Positions 1 through 12,580 are shown, counted from the first letter of the stretch. The stretch is 64,000 bases of DNA from Icerya purchasi (GCA_039619475.1 CM077115.1:220767291-220831290), one strand, 5' to 3'. Numbers and translations: made by a program. The notes: generated by a model not told the origin, from the sequence alone.

Positions 1-2335
1 GGAGGAATAAGAAGAAACAAGTGAACAAGAAATACTTAAACGTTTAATCAAAAAACGATGATTTAGATAAGATTTAAAAATGAAGGGCAGAAAATAGTCA
101 GAAATCGCAGGTTGCCAAATCTAAGGAATAACGAGGGTGGGATAGGACTTCAATACGGCGTCGCTCAAAGAACTTCTGCGTGAGTTGAGCGATGTGAAGC
201 CTGACGTTATCTCTTGGTGAGGGATGAAATTTTTGACGATTTCTAGCGTTTTCGCTGAACGTGTCTCCCCCCAACGATTTCAGGACGCTGATATGTAGTA
301 ATCGGCGTTGAACGTGGTCTTTGGGGTGGTTTTTCCTTCTAAAACGGTGTACTGTAATTCTGTGAACTCAGAGTTGTCGTTCCGTATGCGTCACATTTCT
401 CAAGCGTAAAAAGTTAGTACGGTACCATCGATATGCCTATACGTGATCGGTGCGCTACTGCGCTGAAATTTTCACTATTTGTGCAGAAAATTTGAAGTTC
501 GCGACAATGTGCTTGAATATTTTTTTTTCTTCCACGTACGATGCGGGGCACCACAGTACGGACTACGTTGGATCAACCATTGTATTTAGAAGGACCTGGA
601 AGAAGACATTAGAAATATTTTTTAGTACGGAAAAAGTGATTCCATCTAGAACTGGAAAGAAATTAATTAAAGGCGAATGAAATCCCGAGAAGGTGCGAGG
701 AGAATAAGAAAAATGTGAAGAATTAGTGGAAGACGAGAAACGACAGAATTCTTGAAAGGAACGTAGGCTAGGAGATAAATAATCGATAAACGGAATTAGT
801 TTTTTAAGTGGAAGAAAACGATTAGGGGAAGGTGTTGAGAGAAAGAAAATTTAGAGACCTTAGCCATTTTTTTATATTAGTTTAGTCATTCTTTTAATTA
901 ATCGTTCGGCAACGAATGTGTGCCGGATGTCAAATTATGTAATGTATATGTGTTATAAAAACTTAATTTGGTAGCAGAGCGTGATAATAAAAAATTTTTA
1001 AAGCACATATACATTACAAGAAGGAGGAGTAAATAAGCTGGTATCATGCAAGCAAAGTTAGCCGGTAATTTGAGAATTTCAGTAACTGACGACTCTATTT
1101 TTGGACAGTTAATCGACAGTGGTTTGTTTGTTCTATTCTTCAATGGACACACGTTTTGAAAACTATTGATTATCGGAAATTTCTAAAAATTCGAACTTCC
1201 GTGCCGAATCGGCTATTACAAATTCCCAGAACCGTTCTTATCTGTGACTGTTAATACCGTTGCGTAGATAATACGTTAATCCGAAATTATCTAGGAAAAC
1301 GTTTCATGAAACAAAAACCCGGCGGCCACATACAATCACTTCGCCTTACACATATTGGAAGAAGTTTGATTTGCTTTAGCCGGCTTTTTAAGTCCAAAAA
1401 AAAAAAAATTAAATAACAGTTGCATATAGCGTGGGGTTAACCGCGTTTGTTTTATCACGTACTATCGACGTCAGTTTTTTTGGAAGTGTTCTTTTTTAAT
1501 TTCCATCCTCTTTTGTCAGTTTCTAAAATGAATTTTAATGCGGTTAAATATAACTAATGCATAGATTTTTTTTTTTTTTTTTTTTTTTTTTTCTATTTTC
1601 CGAAAGAGGCGGATTATGTGTGTGTGTGTGTGCACTCTGCATTTTCTGTTGGTAATTTGGGTTCCCAATTTATTTTCCCGTTATATATTGAAGCGGGTGT
1701 TTTAAAAAACGACCGTCGAAAGTGCGAAAGAACCCCGTATGGAGGAATAATTTTAATGGAATTTATTCTCCGAGGAATTGACCCCTTAACTTCAAATTCG
1801 ATTATGGAACTATTTTCATACGCCGTCATCGTCGCTCCGTTCGCACACTATTATCTTCTGTTCCTTTCTCTTTCTATTTCTCACTTTGACACCTTCGTCT
1901 ATTACATTTTTCCTACATTCGCGAAAGCTACATCGGCCTGACACCGCAACTTGGTTTTCTTTGCGCGCCTATGTTCGTTAAATTACCTATATTTTCTGGT
2001 AAATAAGCCGAGGGTAATCGTCAGTATTTCGTGTCGCTTACTATCTTCACCATTTATCACAAGATATTTTGAATTTTTTATTATCGGCAGCACTCAGAAA
2101 ATTTGCACTTGAATTTAAAATTCATGTTTTTACTAACGTCGAACGTTCGTAATAGAATTTCATAAACGAATTTTAAAAAAGTAGTGGCGCAACTGATCTG
2201 TACTGATCGTTGCGTGAGAACATGGCTTCACTTACGACATGCCCTCTGTCTAAAAAAGGAAAAATTCGATATATTTTTAATCATTATACAATGTCGATCA
2301 TAAACATTTGTCGCCTGCAATATTTGAAATTTCTA
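1..2335. other. No gene recognised
   Basis: No convincing gene. A weak match to the start of a LINE endonuclease can be imagined around 150-300 on the plus strand, but stops and frameshifts make it unsafe. A 27-base T run lies at 1566-1592, followed by a short GT repeat near 1618-1632. The ORFs here are short, low in complexity and show no recognisable domain. Confidence 0.5.
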
Positions 2336-2439
2336 TATAATAAAACAAACTTTAATAACAAACAATATAGAACAATAAAATAGGTATTTATCTATTTTAT
2401 TGTTCTATATTGTTTGTTATTAAAGTTTGTTTTATTATA
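2336..2439. repeat. Perfect 48-bp inverted repeat, 8-nt loop
   Basis: Positions 2336-2383 are the exact reverse complement of 2392-2439, with the loop at 2384-2391. I checked all 48 positions and found no mismatch. The pairing stops at once outside the arms (A at 2335 against C at 2440). The transcript would fold into a very stable AT-rich hairpin. It could be a very short palindromic MITE, a hairpin RNA precursor, a recent replication-slippage palindrome, or an assembly artefact. No flanking target duplication is obvious. Confidence 0.95.
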
Positions 2440-3059
2440 CAGTTTTAACAAACAGGATGTATCCACCTACATTTGAAATTTCACTGCTTCACGAATTTTG
2501 AAAATGCTACAGAAATTTGCCGGCTATCACATAATTTGGAAATTTTAATGCGAGTGACCTATTTATCGAATTAAAAATTTTCGAAGTATAAAAAAGGTAA
2601 GGTCAAATTTTTCAAAAGAATTTTTTGAGATATTTGGAGTTTTTTTTTTTTTTTATTATTGCTTTTAGTTCGACAATTGCGAGAGCTACTGCAATTTTTA
2701 TAAAAAATTATAGCTGTTTTTCATTGTTTTCTATCTTTACCTGGCATTTATTAAGTTTCAAACTACCACGACTATGTACTGCTCATTCCCACGTTTGTGA
2801 GTTTATTTCTTCAACTTAATATAAGTTGTAATACAATAGTCAGGCTGCTGTTGACAGTTATGTGGGGCTAATTTTTTAGACAAGTTAATTGAGACATTTT
2901 CTTTATTATTTTAATAACAACAGATTGATGTTTTGGGAGTTTCTATTTCGTCAGAAGGTTTCTGTCTAGTAATGGATGATTCAACGTAAATAATTTGATA
3001 AATTGTATTCGTAAAAATTAATGATTTTTAAAGCTCACCCGACTTTTTCCTTTTATATA

Positions 3060-3290
3060 GTTTACTATTCAGCAGCGCTCACCTCCTTTCTTTTCCTTTC
3101 TTTCCTTTCTTTCCTTTTTTCTCTTTCTATTGTTTATCTTTTTTGTTCTTTTTATTTAGTAATCTATACTTATAAGATATAACTTCTCGTTTATGTTCTT
3201 TACATCTATTAATCTATACTCATAAGATGTAACTTCTCGGCGTCGCAAATGGCCTTAGCTGCCGAGCGACTTTAAATAAATAAATTATTA
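3060..3290 (+). mobile_element. LINE 3' untranslated tail fragment
   Basis: A pyrimidine-rich tract (about 3084-3160) is followed by a GC-rich block ending in GACTTTAAATAAATAAATTA, a typical 3' end of arthropod LINEs of the Jockey/R1 type. A similar tail ends the LINE at 52.2 kb. Inside it a unit of about 30 bp occurs at 3160-3189 and again at 3210-3239 with two mismatches (50-bp period). No coding sequence is kept, so the family is not certain. Confidence 0.45.
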
Positions 3291-4020
3291 TTAATCGAAC
3301 GTTGAACTTTAAATAGTTTTCTCGAAAACTATTTTTCAAAGACGCTGATCACTACATTTCAAAAGCCGTTTGACGGCTAGATATGAAATTTATACGGCAT
3401 ATTCGCAATATAAAAAATAAATGTTTGATCGAAAGACTTTGTTTTACCACCACCCTTTTTTATTTGTAAACCGTAAGTCCTTTTCTTTTATCTTTTAAAA
3501 TTCATAAATTTATTTTCAGAGGCTGTTATTTTGTTACTTAAGAAAAATAAATAAAAAACTTTGATCAGGCGCTAGATAAATTATTAAATTAACAAAGAGG
3601 ATTTTAGACAAACTAATAATAAGTTCCGATGGTCGCTGAAAAACACTGTTAGCAAAAAATAAAATACAGATAGTTTCACTGTGCATTATCACCGGATTGA
3701 TAATAACGTTTAGCACAGTCTGGACGCACTTATCGTGTTATTGTTTGATTGAATGGGGGCTATGACCGATAATTGTTGTAAACAGAAACTCTATAAAAAA
3801 TTTTGTACAGTTTAATTAGTTTAACGTTGTAATAAGATAGGTTCTAACACAGTGCTCGGCATTGCGTCTTTTTGTTTTTTTTTTTTTTTTTTTTTTTCGT
3901 TTCTTACTTTCGACTTCAATAATTAATATTAGTTTTTACTTTAAGCTTATATATTTGCTTGTTTATTTATGATACCTGATGAAATCTGTCGGTTCGTTTT
4001 GAAGGAAAATAAATTTTTCA
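3291..4020. other. No gene recognised
   Basis: AT-rich DNA with no ORF that looks coding. A long T run lies near 3869-3898. Nothing else is supported. Confidence 0.5.
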
Positions 4021-4085
4021 CAGGAACCTCGGATTAAGCGGTCAGATCTAGGTTCCGGCCAGACCGGTTAAGAGGGGTTTTACTG
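4021..4085. mobile_element. Solo pogo/Tigger-like terminus
   Basis: Read on the reverse strand, the end at 4085 begins CAGTAAAACCCCTCTTAACC and is preceded by TA, which resembles the terminal inverted repeat and TA target of pogo/Tigger elements. The interior shows related short motifs (GGATTAAGCGG and CCGGTTAAGAGG). The opposite terminus was not found upstream, so this is probably a leftover end of a decayed element. Confidence 0.4.
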
Positions 4086-4168
4086 TATTTAATTTTGGTG
4101 GATAAGTTGACAGGTTTCTACTTAGAATAGGTAGAATATGGAGCAAAGGGTTATTTTTTGAGAGGTAA

Positions 4169-5518
4169 TTCTTCGTTTTTGCTTAAGGGCGCTTAATTCC
4201 ACTCCTATTCCAGCTCTTCTTGCTGAATCGAATGTAAAACCGTTGTTCATTCGACGATCACATTTAGGATACAGTTTCCTTGTAAAAAGACTTCCCATCT
4301 CATTTCTCCTCTCTATCTTTCATAAATGGCGCTTCTCTCCTAATAAATGTCCTATCTTAGCCCTTGTTTCTCATCGTTTAGACAAATTCTCCTCCTATAC
4401 TATTTCCCACAGTAAACTTCCTTATTTTATTTTTAACTTCTTCGTGTTTTTTCACCCTCCAAAACTTTTCTCTTCCTTCATCATCCAAGGCTTCTGGTTC
4501 CGCAGTTGCCAATCAAGAATTTAATTTTCTTATTAATTCCTCGTTTCCTTTTCATTCCTTAATATTTACTGATGGTTCCAAGAGTTCAGGAGGAGTAGCT
4601 GCTTCCTTTTTCTCTCCAGCCAATAATTCCGCTTAATCCTTCAGGCTCCCGGCTTTTTGCTCCATCTTTTCCGCAGAACTTTATGCCATTCTTCGAGCCG
4701 TTATATTTATTTCCTCAACTCGTTCTTCTGATAGGTACTTAATTATTTCAGACTCCAAAAGTGCTCGTCAGGCTATATCCTCTCCCTTTTCCTCATATTC
4801 CCTCGATTTTATTGTTTTCCGTATACGTTCTCTCATCTATAGTCTTTCCCTTTCCCATTCCATTTCCATCGACCTGCTTTAGGTTCCAAGTCATGCGGGT
4901 ATTGATGGTAACGAGACGGTGGACTCCTTAGCATGCTTAGCGCTACACTCTCCACATTTTGTTAAAAAGATTCCTGGTCACAACATACTTCCCCTCTCCA
5001 AAAGAATGCATGTCAGACTTTGGTCGGATGTGTATCCTTGCTCCTTTTCCAATCCTAACTCATTTTACCTTTCTATTCAGCCTAGACCTCCTTCTTGTTC
5101 TTGGTTCTATCATTTTCCTACTCTTAAACGTTTTTTCATTATTGCCATCTGCCGTCTGCGGTTCAATCATACTTTGCTCCCATCCTCTCGACATCGTTTT
5201 GCTCTTTTCCCATCCCCTTATTGTCCTTTGCACTCTGGCGACTGTTCCTTCGTTTGTGATCCTGACCACGTGCTGTTTGAATGTTCCAGTCTTTCCTCCG
5301 AGCGTAATATCCTGTACGTTCAGCTGTTAAAGCTGAATTATCCTACTCCATATAGTGCTTCCTATATCTTAGCTTTGCCGTCATCCAATGTGGTTCCTAT
5401 TCTTGTCTCTTTCCTGTCATCGATCTCTGACCGGATCAAAATTTAATCTCTAATCTAGTCCAATTGTCCTGGGTAGCTGCCCTTAGTCGGCCAAGCCCCA
5501 AAAAAAAAAAAAAAAAAA
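4169..5518 (+). mobile_element. 5'-truncated family A LINE copy with target duplication
   Basis: An I/R1-type LINE copy ends in a poly(A) run (5500-5518) and is flanked by the 9-bp direct repeat GAGAGGTAA at 4160-4168 and 5519-5527. It holds only the 3' part of ORF2: the region after the reverse transcriptase, the RNase H domain and the C-terminal CDPDHVLFEC signature. The 5' truncation, poly(A) tail and duplication are the signature of target-primed reverse transcription. The target duplication is still perfect, so insertion is not very old. Confidence 0.9.
4186..5446 (+). pseudogene. LINE ORF2 C-terminus, RNase H domain (broken)
   Basis: The RNase H part runs in one frame from about 4470 to 5446. 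It contains TDGS (D codon 4571-4573), AELYA, SDSKS and GIDGNETVDSLA, which supply the expected acidic catalytic residues. Two in-frame stops interrupt it, TAA at 4634-4636 and TAG at 4880-4882. The stretch before it (about 4186-4510, post-RT region) is in another frame, so there is at least one frameshift. The protein ends with the CDPDHVLFEC zinc-knuckle-like motif and ISDRIKI. In the living element this domain would remove the RNA template strand after cDNA synthesis. Confidence 0.85.
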
Positions 5519-5869
5519 GAGAGGTAAGAAGGTTTATAACCCTCCAATATTACGGACACGGTAGGAGTAACGATTCTTTAACTGTTGAATTCGCTTTTTC
5601 GTTTGGATCAAATCCATTACGTTTCGAAGTTTAAGATAGTATCACGTTTTTTGTTATCGAATGAGAGGTGCTATTGTTCCCTCTATTGCATGAAGATTTA
5701 ATCAAATTGGCTGGTAAATCAGTTATTGGGCAAATGAACGTTTTTCAGTGCGATTGGATTGAATCCTGTTAAAATTAAGATGTATGTTTACTGATGAAAC
5801 GAAAACGGTCATCAGCTTAGTTCATGATATAAACACGCATATTATATTCGTAAAATAGTAAGTTATGTC

Positions 5870-5872
<3 letters not shown>

Positions 5873-5903
<31 letters not shown>
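5873..5903. repeat. Poly(T) tract of about 31 bases
   Basis: An uninterrupted T run just upstream of the Jockey-like LINE fragment. It could be the poly(A) tail of a reverse-strand retro-insertion reduced to almost nothing, but no target duplication is visible on either side. Confidence 0.7.
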
Positions 5904-5906
<3 letters not shown>

Positions 5907-5953
5907 GAGAGAGGATTAATTTTGAGGCATTTATCCTAGACTGTTAAATTCTA

Positions 5954-6720
5954 ATGTTCTTAATGCATGGCATTGGGGTTGTCTTTTTTCTAGCATTACT
6001 TACACCAATCCTCTTTCTTGTATACCCACATGATCTTCCAGTTACGCCTAATGTGGAGGTCGCAGCATTTGCTGATAACACAGCACTATTTGCTAGGGAT
6101 AGCGATCCGTTGGCAGCGTCGAAGAACTTGCAGGCCGGTTTGAACGACTTAAAGAAATGGGCACAACTATGGAGGATTAAGATCAATTCTTCCAAGTCGG
6201 TGCATGTTACATTCACAACCAGACGCAGTCCATGTTCTTCTGTTGATCTTGATGGTCCCATTCTACAGGGAAATAAAGCCAGATACCTGGGCATGTAGCT
6301 TGATCGCCGTTTGACCTGGAAGGAGCATATTAAGATCAAAGCCAAGGAAATAAACTTGAAGCTGAGGGAGATGCACTGGCTCCTGGGCAAAACTTCCGTA
6401 TTATCGCTGAAGTCAAAATTGCTGTTATATAATGCAGCTATCAAACCGGTGTGGACCTACGATATATTTCTTCTTGGAGGGAACAACATCAGCGTCTAAT
6501 ATTAAAATTATGCAGCGATGCCAGTCAAAAATACTGAGAATAACAGCTAATGCACCGTGATTCATGCGTAATGATAACCTACATCGGGATCTAAATGTAC
6601 CGGAGGTAAGTAAAGTAATTAAAAATTATAGCGAGCTTTACTTGCGTAGGTTAGTAGGCCGCCCAAACCCGCTGGAAGTTGATTTAATTAGACTCAGGCA
6701 ACAGCAATCATAGACTAGAT
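5954..6720 (+). pseudogene. Reverse transcriptase C-terminus, Jockey-like (broken)
   Basis: Two open segments (5954-6298 and 6311-6499) belong to one ancestral frame and are separated by a single TAG at about 6296-6298. Similarity then continues through frameshifts to about 6720. The FADN at the RT active site replaces FADD. The product would have copied element RNA at a nicked target; in this copy it cannot. Confidence 0.8.
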
Positions 6721-6850
6721 TGACTAGTAAAGAAACGCGGAGTGTTATTGTTGAATCGCATCTCCCATTATGTCATAACCTACATTCCAATTGCTTATTG
6801 GCCACATTAGCCGGATGGCAATTTAAAAGAAATAAAAAATAAAAAAAAAT
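5985..6850 (+). mobile_element. 5'-truncated Jockey-type LINE fragment
   Basis: The plus strand encodes the last part of a Jockey-clade reverse transcriptase and its thumb/C-terminal region, and ends in an A-rich tail (about 6825-6850). The recognisable series is a degraded PQGS motif, LVYPHDLP, FADNTALFA (normally FADD), the WRIKINSSKS stretch, RYLGM-LDRRLTWKEHI, and the region matching KPVWTYGIQLWG. There are stops and frameshifts (for example a stop directly after RYLGM), and the second catalytic Asp of FADD is Asn, so it is dead. Confidence 0.85.
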
Positions 6851-8338
6851 TACTCACGCTTCCATAGCTATTACTAACCGTTAAATAGAAAAATAATAGA
6901 GAGATCCTGAAATTTCGACATCAACGCTCGATTTTCCAAGAAAGATGTGTGTGTCACCAATCGAAAACGGATTACATAAAAAAATATAAAGAAGTTATTT
7001 CCATTTCTTACTCCCGGTGTGTTAATTGCACGTTACCTCTTTATTCTTATAGTCTTTTAACTAATAAATAATGAATTATAATTTGTTATCTAAAAAAAAG
7101 TTCTATTGGAGTTTTTAGCAATTTGTGATGGTGGACTTTGTTCGAAACTGTAAACAGGCCAAATCTAATGTATCAATTTTTGAGTCGCAAATTTTAACTT
7201 TCATAAAGGCTAAGTGTGTTTTTCTTAAAGTGTGTTTTTCTTAAAGTGTGTTTGGAGAAAATATGTTAACGTGAAAAGTTATATTTTAAACGTCAGGGTA
7301 TTTTTGCGTTATTTATGGAATTTTTTAATACACTCTTTTTTATAGCTTTTTAAACCTTCTGAACAAGAGAACAAAAAAGTAACTCGAAGGCGCAAAGTTA
7401 AAAAGTTAAAAAATAGTAGAAATAACTATTGAAACAAAGTTGAAAAAGGGAACAACGAAAGGCTAGTAAATATTTGCATTTCTGCTATCGAAGAATAAAT
7501 TGCTGGTCTTTGAGAAAGATACACAGAAAAAGAAATTCTGGTTGTTTTTAGTGTTTTTTGTTGAATTCTTTCTATTTATTAGAGCAATTTAGCGAACGAG
7601 GAAAATAGAAGAGTGGTAATTATAACTTTTTTTTATTTCGCCCATTTGGGCTTATCATTATTATCATCTCTCCCGGTTGAAACGCAAAAGATAAAAAGGA
7701 AAAAAAAAATAGAAAGAAAAAGTTTTAACTAGCGAAAAGAACAAATATTAACTAAATTTTCGGAGGGTGAAAATTTCTTAAGTCGAATTATTTCTAGTTT
7801 TATTGGTCGAAAACCGACATGAACCCTGGCACCACCACCGTAAATTCAGTTTCTAGTTAATATTTTTAATTACGAATTCTGAAAAATTAAAGTAATGAAA
7901 TATCGTAAATATGGTTTGGAATGTATTATAAGGAAAAGTTTAATTATCGGTAAAAAGTTAAAAGTAACAGTTGGCACCATTTTTAGTTTAAAAAGATACT
8001 CGTAATTATAAAATTTTGAGGTATTAAAAACTTTATTTATTTTATTTTTTTCATAAAATGTTGTGTTTATTTTTCATTAAACAACTTTTTGAAAACAAAC
8101 TATGTAAAATATTATCGTTCTGAATATACGGAGATTCTAAAGAGAAAAGCGCCGACTAATAAAAATTTTGATAGTTCTACGGATTACCGATTTATTTTTA
8201 ATGGATATGTAAAAGTAAACCGCTGTTTGCAAACAAATATATAAGAAACGTTACTTTATCGTGGATATTCAGAATCTTAAAGACACGTAAAAGAGTTGAT
8301 TTTTTTGGTTTTTTAAATTTAAAGGAGGTTTACGGTAT
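6851..8338. other. No gene recognised
   Basis: AT-rich DNA without a plausible coding region. It contains a 16-bp tandem repeat at 7212-7253 and short A/T runs. Confidence 0.5.
7212..7253. repeat. Tandem repeat, 16-bp unit x 2.6
   Basis: The unit AAGTGTGTTTTTCTTA occurs twice in full and then partly (AAGTGTGTTT) without mismatches. A small slippage-type minisatellite; no function is suggested. Confidence 0.9.
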
Positions 8339-8346
8339 ATACCGCT

Positions 8347-8622
8347 CGTCTGTGATCCTGACCATATCCTCTTTGAATGTCCATCCCTCGTGATCGAACG
8401 CGCCTCTTTGTATTCCAATCTGTTGTCACTCAAACTCCCTACTCCTTTTTGTGCCTCGTATATCTTATCGTTTCCGTCGATCTCAGTTGTTCCTATCCTC
8501 AGTTCCTTTATCTTATCAATAGCTGACTGAATCTACATTTAACTGATCCTTCTCCTTCGTTTCGTTTCTGGGCGAAGATCCTTTGTTGACATGCCCAAAG
8601 GGGAAAAAAAAAATAAAAAAAA
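8347..8622 (+). mobile_element. 276-bp family A LINE 3' end with 8-bp target duplication
   Basis: A severely 5'-truncated family A copy. The 60-codon frame 8351-8530 encodes CDPDHILFEC and then the conserved LPTPF...VVPIL tail and a stop, followed by the family 3' UTR (GGGCGAAGATCC...) and an A-rich tail. The 8-bp direct repeat ATACCGCT flanks it exactly (8339-8346 and 8623-8630), so both edges are known to the base. Confidence 0.92.
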
Positions 8623-8630
8623 ATACCGCT

Positions 8631-11539
8631 TTTAACTAATCTACTTAATGAAGGTTTACAATATATTGCTTTTACAAGGCTATACAGTATGCGGGGCTAA
8701 AGCTTATTAAACTGTCCTTAGATCGGTAGACCGAATTAAATTTCCACGAATTTGGTTATTTGAGGTTAAAGTATTATTTTGTTTCTTATTATCATTTTTA
8801 AAAGTATATTTTGTATTAAATCGTTAAAATTCGGCTTGTTTTAATTAAATAAACCGTTATATGGCAGTTAAAATTAAAAAGTATAAATAAATACGTATTA
8901 TTTTAAATTAGTGGTAAAAGTGGGGTAATTACCCTTAGTAGCTTTTTTTAAGTCGGTCATTTTTTTATACGCGCTAACAACGAGTGTAAAACATAGGCAG
9001 TGGACAGAAAAATATTGTACATGATATTCGGACGGTAAACCACGAAATATTTAGCTTGGCGAAAAGGCGATTGCTTTGTAAATAATTCGGGGGGGGGGGG
9101 TCGAAAATTAGAACGGCAAAATGAATTATTGTACAGTTTGCTTAGGAGTCGGTTCATTCGCTGCGATGGTTGTACTGCAGTCGGGATGTTTCCGGCATTC
9201 ATCTAAATTTATCTGAGCAGAGCTAATCGAGATCGGAGTACTAATTTTAAGCAGAGCTGTTCGAAGTAATAATACGCGACATAATCATTTCCCTTAATCC
9301 GAATTAAGTCGCACTAATCGATGTTCGCCATAAACCGATTAAGCGGCGGCAACGTGAGTCTGTATAACGGTAGGCACCTCGTCTGTTTATGCTCACGTTT
9401 AAAATTTGGTTTGTTTAAGCTGCCCGGAATTTCCTCGTTTTTATCGAAAGAACCCAGCCCAATATGCGTTTGCATATAATATGTTTTCTGCGCTGAAAAT
9501 AGATTGATAATTTATGTTGGTAAACATACAGCTCGCGGCTTTACTATTTTGAAAAGCCGCCCTTGGGAGATTTTCTAAAAATACATTTAACCCTTTTGTT
9601 ATTTATTTCGGGTGAAAATGAAAGCATCTTATCGGCTGGCCTGAATTCCCTTCTTCGTTCGAATAGAAATGAATTTTTTATTTTTTATTTTATTTCTTGC
9701 ATTTTAAAATGTGTAATCTCTCACTTGCTTAAAATGGATTCTGGCAACATTGTCGGTCAGACTGCAATTTAATTTTTACATAATGAATTTCTTCAAATAA
9801 TCGATTGTTACATTATTAAAATGAGTTGGGTACCCATTTAGCTGAAGAAAGTTTAGTCAAATTCTTTCCAGTAGAGTATTTTTTTTCTTCTTCTTTTTCA
9901 CAGAAGCGCTATTGCTTTTGTTTATGATAATGGTTTTAACGTTACCTCGCAATGATCGTCCGATGAATGAATGTGTTCTTTCTTAGACACTACTTTTTGT
10001 TACTCCTGTATGTTTGCTTTTTACTATCACCCTGTATAGCGCAACTGAGAAAATTCAATTTTTTTTCTCGTTTCATTGTTTTACCAGCATTAGTGAAGAA
10101 AATGAAATGAAATATTTTTAAAAAGAGCGCGAAAAAATTTTAACAAGTAAATCCGAGGTGAGAAAAAGAATACAACGTTGTTGCAGTAAAACATAGATAG
10201 TTTTAGACTTGGTATGGGAAGAAAATAACAGTAGTTTGGCGGCTGTCTTGTTTTCATGTCCATCAATGTTGGTTATATGTTGATATTTTTAAATTCCGTT
10301 TAGTTCGTTAGAGTTTTGACTGATTAATATGTATAGACACCAAATTTTTTTCAATTTAATATTTAATTGAGTATTATTTGTGAGCTTTGACATTATTTTT
10401 AATATATATAATATATATATATATTGTAATGGTTACTTCTGTTTTTTTCTGTTTTATTAATTTAAAATTATTTGTCCAAATTATAAATGGAGATGTATTA
10501 ACTATGTCCTACACTGATATTTCTTTGACGGCCGACCGCAAAAAAGACACAATTATAATATACACGAAAATGACGCAAATAATAATGGAATTAATAATAA
10601 TATAATTTGTACGTATCCTATTTGTCGGTGTTGATCCAGGATGCGGCGATGAATTACAGGTATCCCCTTGGTCACGGGTTACGACAACCGAATATTTGTT
10701 ACTTTAATACCGAAACAAACCGGACTTCCAAATAACCTTTTTACTTCGATTTCGACTTCGACTGTGAAAGTGGTCTTAATATTAATGACCTTTTCGCGCG
10801 ACAGGTTCACGAAAAAACTATATTTCTCTTTTCCAGGAAACGGGTTCCGACTTTTTTAAACAGACGCTTGCTAACGGAGCAATTACTCCTGATCGATCTC
10901 TGCTGCGACTGACTTTACCTTTTTCGGTTTCGATGTCCTAGCCGTTTCTTTACTTTCTCTTGTTCCCCCCATGACCAATCACCATCATTTATCGGGGTGG
11001 GCCTTTCTCCAGATCTATCATGTGATCGTGTATCCGCCCCCCTGACCGACAAACAGGATTTCAGTCACACTCACATTTTCACTCGCACCACGTTTTCGAT
11101 AATTATTTAATTTATTTTTATATCTTATTTTTTGTATTATTTATTTTAATTTTATCGAGCCATGTAATGATCACATTACAATATATATATACATATATTA
11201 TATGGCTAGCCAACATGGGCGACTTCCCAGATACCAGAGCTTTGACATTTCTTAAAGTTTTATTCAAATCTATTCTGAACTTAAAAATCAATTAATGTAC
11301 TAACGACTTAAGTAAACGGTTTTTTGCTTTCAGTATTTACCATGATAAATAAATGTATTATTGTATTACTTACTTTTTAATGGACTCTGAAAATGTAACG
11401 ATCACTGAAAAGAATATCGGTTGCTTCCCTTTTAAAATTTCTTGTTTAACTACAATTTCCCTAGAGATAAAGCAGAGATAAAAACTTGACCAGTCAATTT
11501 TTAGATCCTAAAGACCTTTAATTTTATCAACATTGTTAG
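8631..11539. other. No gene recognised
   Basis: About 2.9 kb with no convincing coding sequence. The ORFs (for example 8957-9202 minus, 9563-9772 plus and 10387-10605 plus) are low-complexity and match nothing I know. A run of 10 G lies near 9090, and a TA-rich tract near 10400-10428. The stretch 10975-11100 is richer in GC than its surroundings but shows no motif. Confidence 0.45.
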
Positions 11540-12580
11540 TTTTTTTTGTTTTTTTTTTTGTGTGTGGGCACGCCAGCGGAGCTAAGCTAAAAAACTAAAT
11601 AGCTAGGCGTTCCGAAATGAACGTAGCAAAGGATAGCAGTGCAGGCACCATAGAAGATGAAGGAAAGGAGAGGATAAAGGAAATGTTATAGACCTAATGA
11701 CAAGAGCTGGCCGTATAAAAGGGAGCGTCTATTACGCAGAGCAGGACACTCGAAGAAAATGTGATCAGCATCACATATACGAGGAGGATCACAATCGCGA
11801 AGAGAACAATAAGGAGAAGACGACAGAGCAAATCGAAAGCGAGAGGAGAGGAGGAGAGAATTATTGATCCGGAGACGAATTTGGGAAACAATCGACCGAA
11901 AGGAATAGAATGGAACCAAGACAGGGAACGGGGAATCGGCTGAATAAAACGGTAATGCGAATGACGATTAGAAAATAGGGAGGGATAAATATCCCGCCAA
12001 AGTTTGGCGTGATTGGAGATGGATAAGGAAAGGATATCTGAAGAAGGGAAATAATTGAGGAATGAATCAAGGCAATCAGCAAAACGAGCCGAAGAATCAG
12101 CTGCGTCATTGCCATCAATTCCGGAATGACTGGGGACCCATAAAAAATCAATCAGAATAGAGCGGGGTGACTGCAGGGAGGAGGTAAGAGAAGAATTGAG
12201 AGAATAATACTATCAGAGGAATGTGAAGGAGGAGAGGATAGGGCTTGAAGGACGCCTTTATAGTTCGAAATAATGAGAAATTGGGAAAGATCGCTTAAAG
12301 AGGAAATAAAAGAGATAGCCTGAAGGATGGCGATTGACTCGGCAGAAAAAATAGTGCAGAAGGAAGGAAGCCGGGAGGACTCAAAATTCCGAAGCGACGG
12401 AGCATTAAACGCACCGCCCACGCCGTCCTCGCTCCTGGAACCATCAGTAAAGATCAATACATGAGCAGGAAAAGAGAAATTTAATAAATTAAGAAATTCA
12501 TTGTTGACTGCACGGTGAGAGGAGAAATTGACCCGAAGTGGGAGGGAGAAATGCTAGAGTTGCTTCCAAGAAATTAGTAA
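11540..12580 (-). mobile_element. Family A LINE copy, reverse strand
   Basis: On the reverse strand, RNase H (FTDGSRSEDG near 12450) and the C-terminal CDADHIFFEC signature (about 11755) are followed by a 3' UTR and an A-rich tail that appears on the plus strand as a T-rich run (about 11540-11560). It is 5'-truncated just upstream of RNase H. A flanking target duplication was not identified with confidence. Confidence 0.88.
11686..12550 (-). pseudogene. RNase H plus C-terminal domain of LINE ORF2 (broken)
   Basis: The RNase H segment (12152-12457) has FTDGS and the SAES acid but reads SNYKG where active copies read SDSKS, so one catalytic Asp is lost. The reading then moves through other frames: the GIDGNDAADSSA motif is read near 12110, and the last segment 11686-11919 carries CDADHIFFECPAL and ends at 11686. 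At least two frameshifts are needed to join them. Several ORFs on both strands here are shadows of this remnant. Confidence 0.82.

Noticed and set aside
150..420. Possible LINE endonuclease start on the plus strand (a reading like LRELSDVKPDVISW)
   Set aside because: Only one short stretch looks similar; stops and frameshifts follow and no second motif could be found.
5944..6444. 166-codon reverse-strand ORF
   Set aside because: Antisense to the Jockey-like reverse transcriptase remnant.
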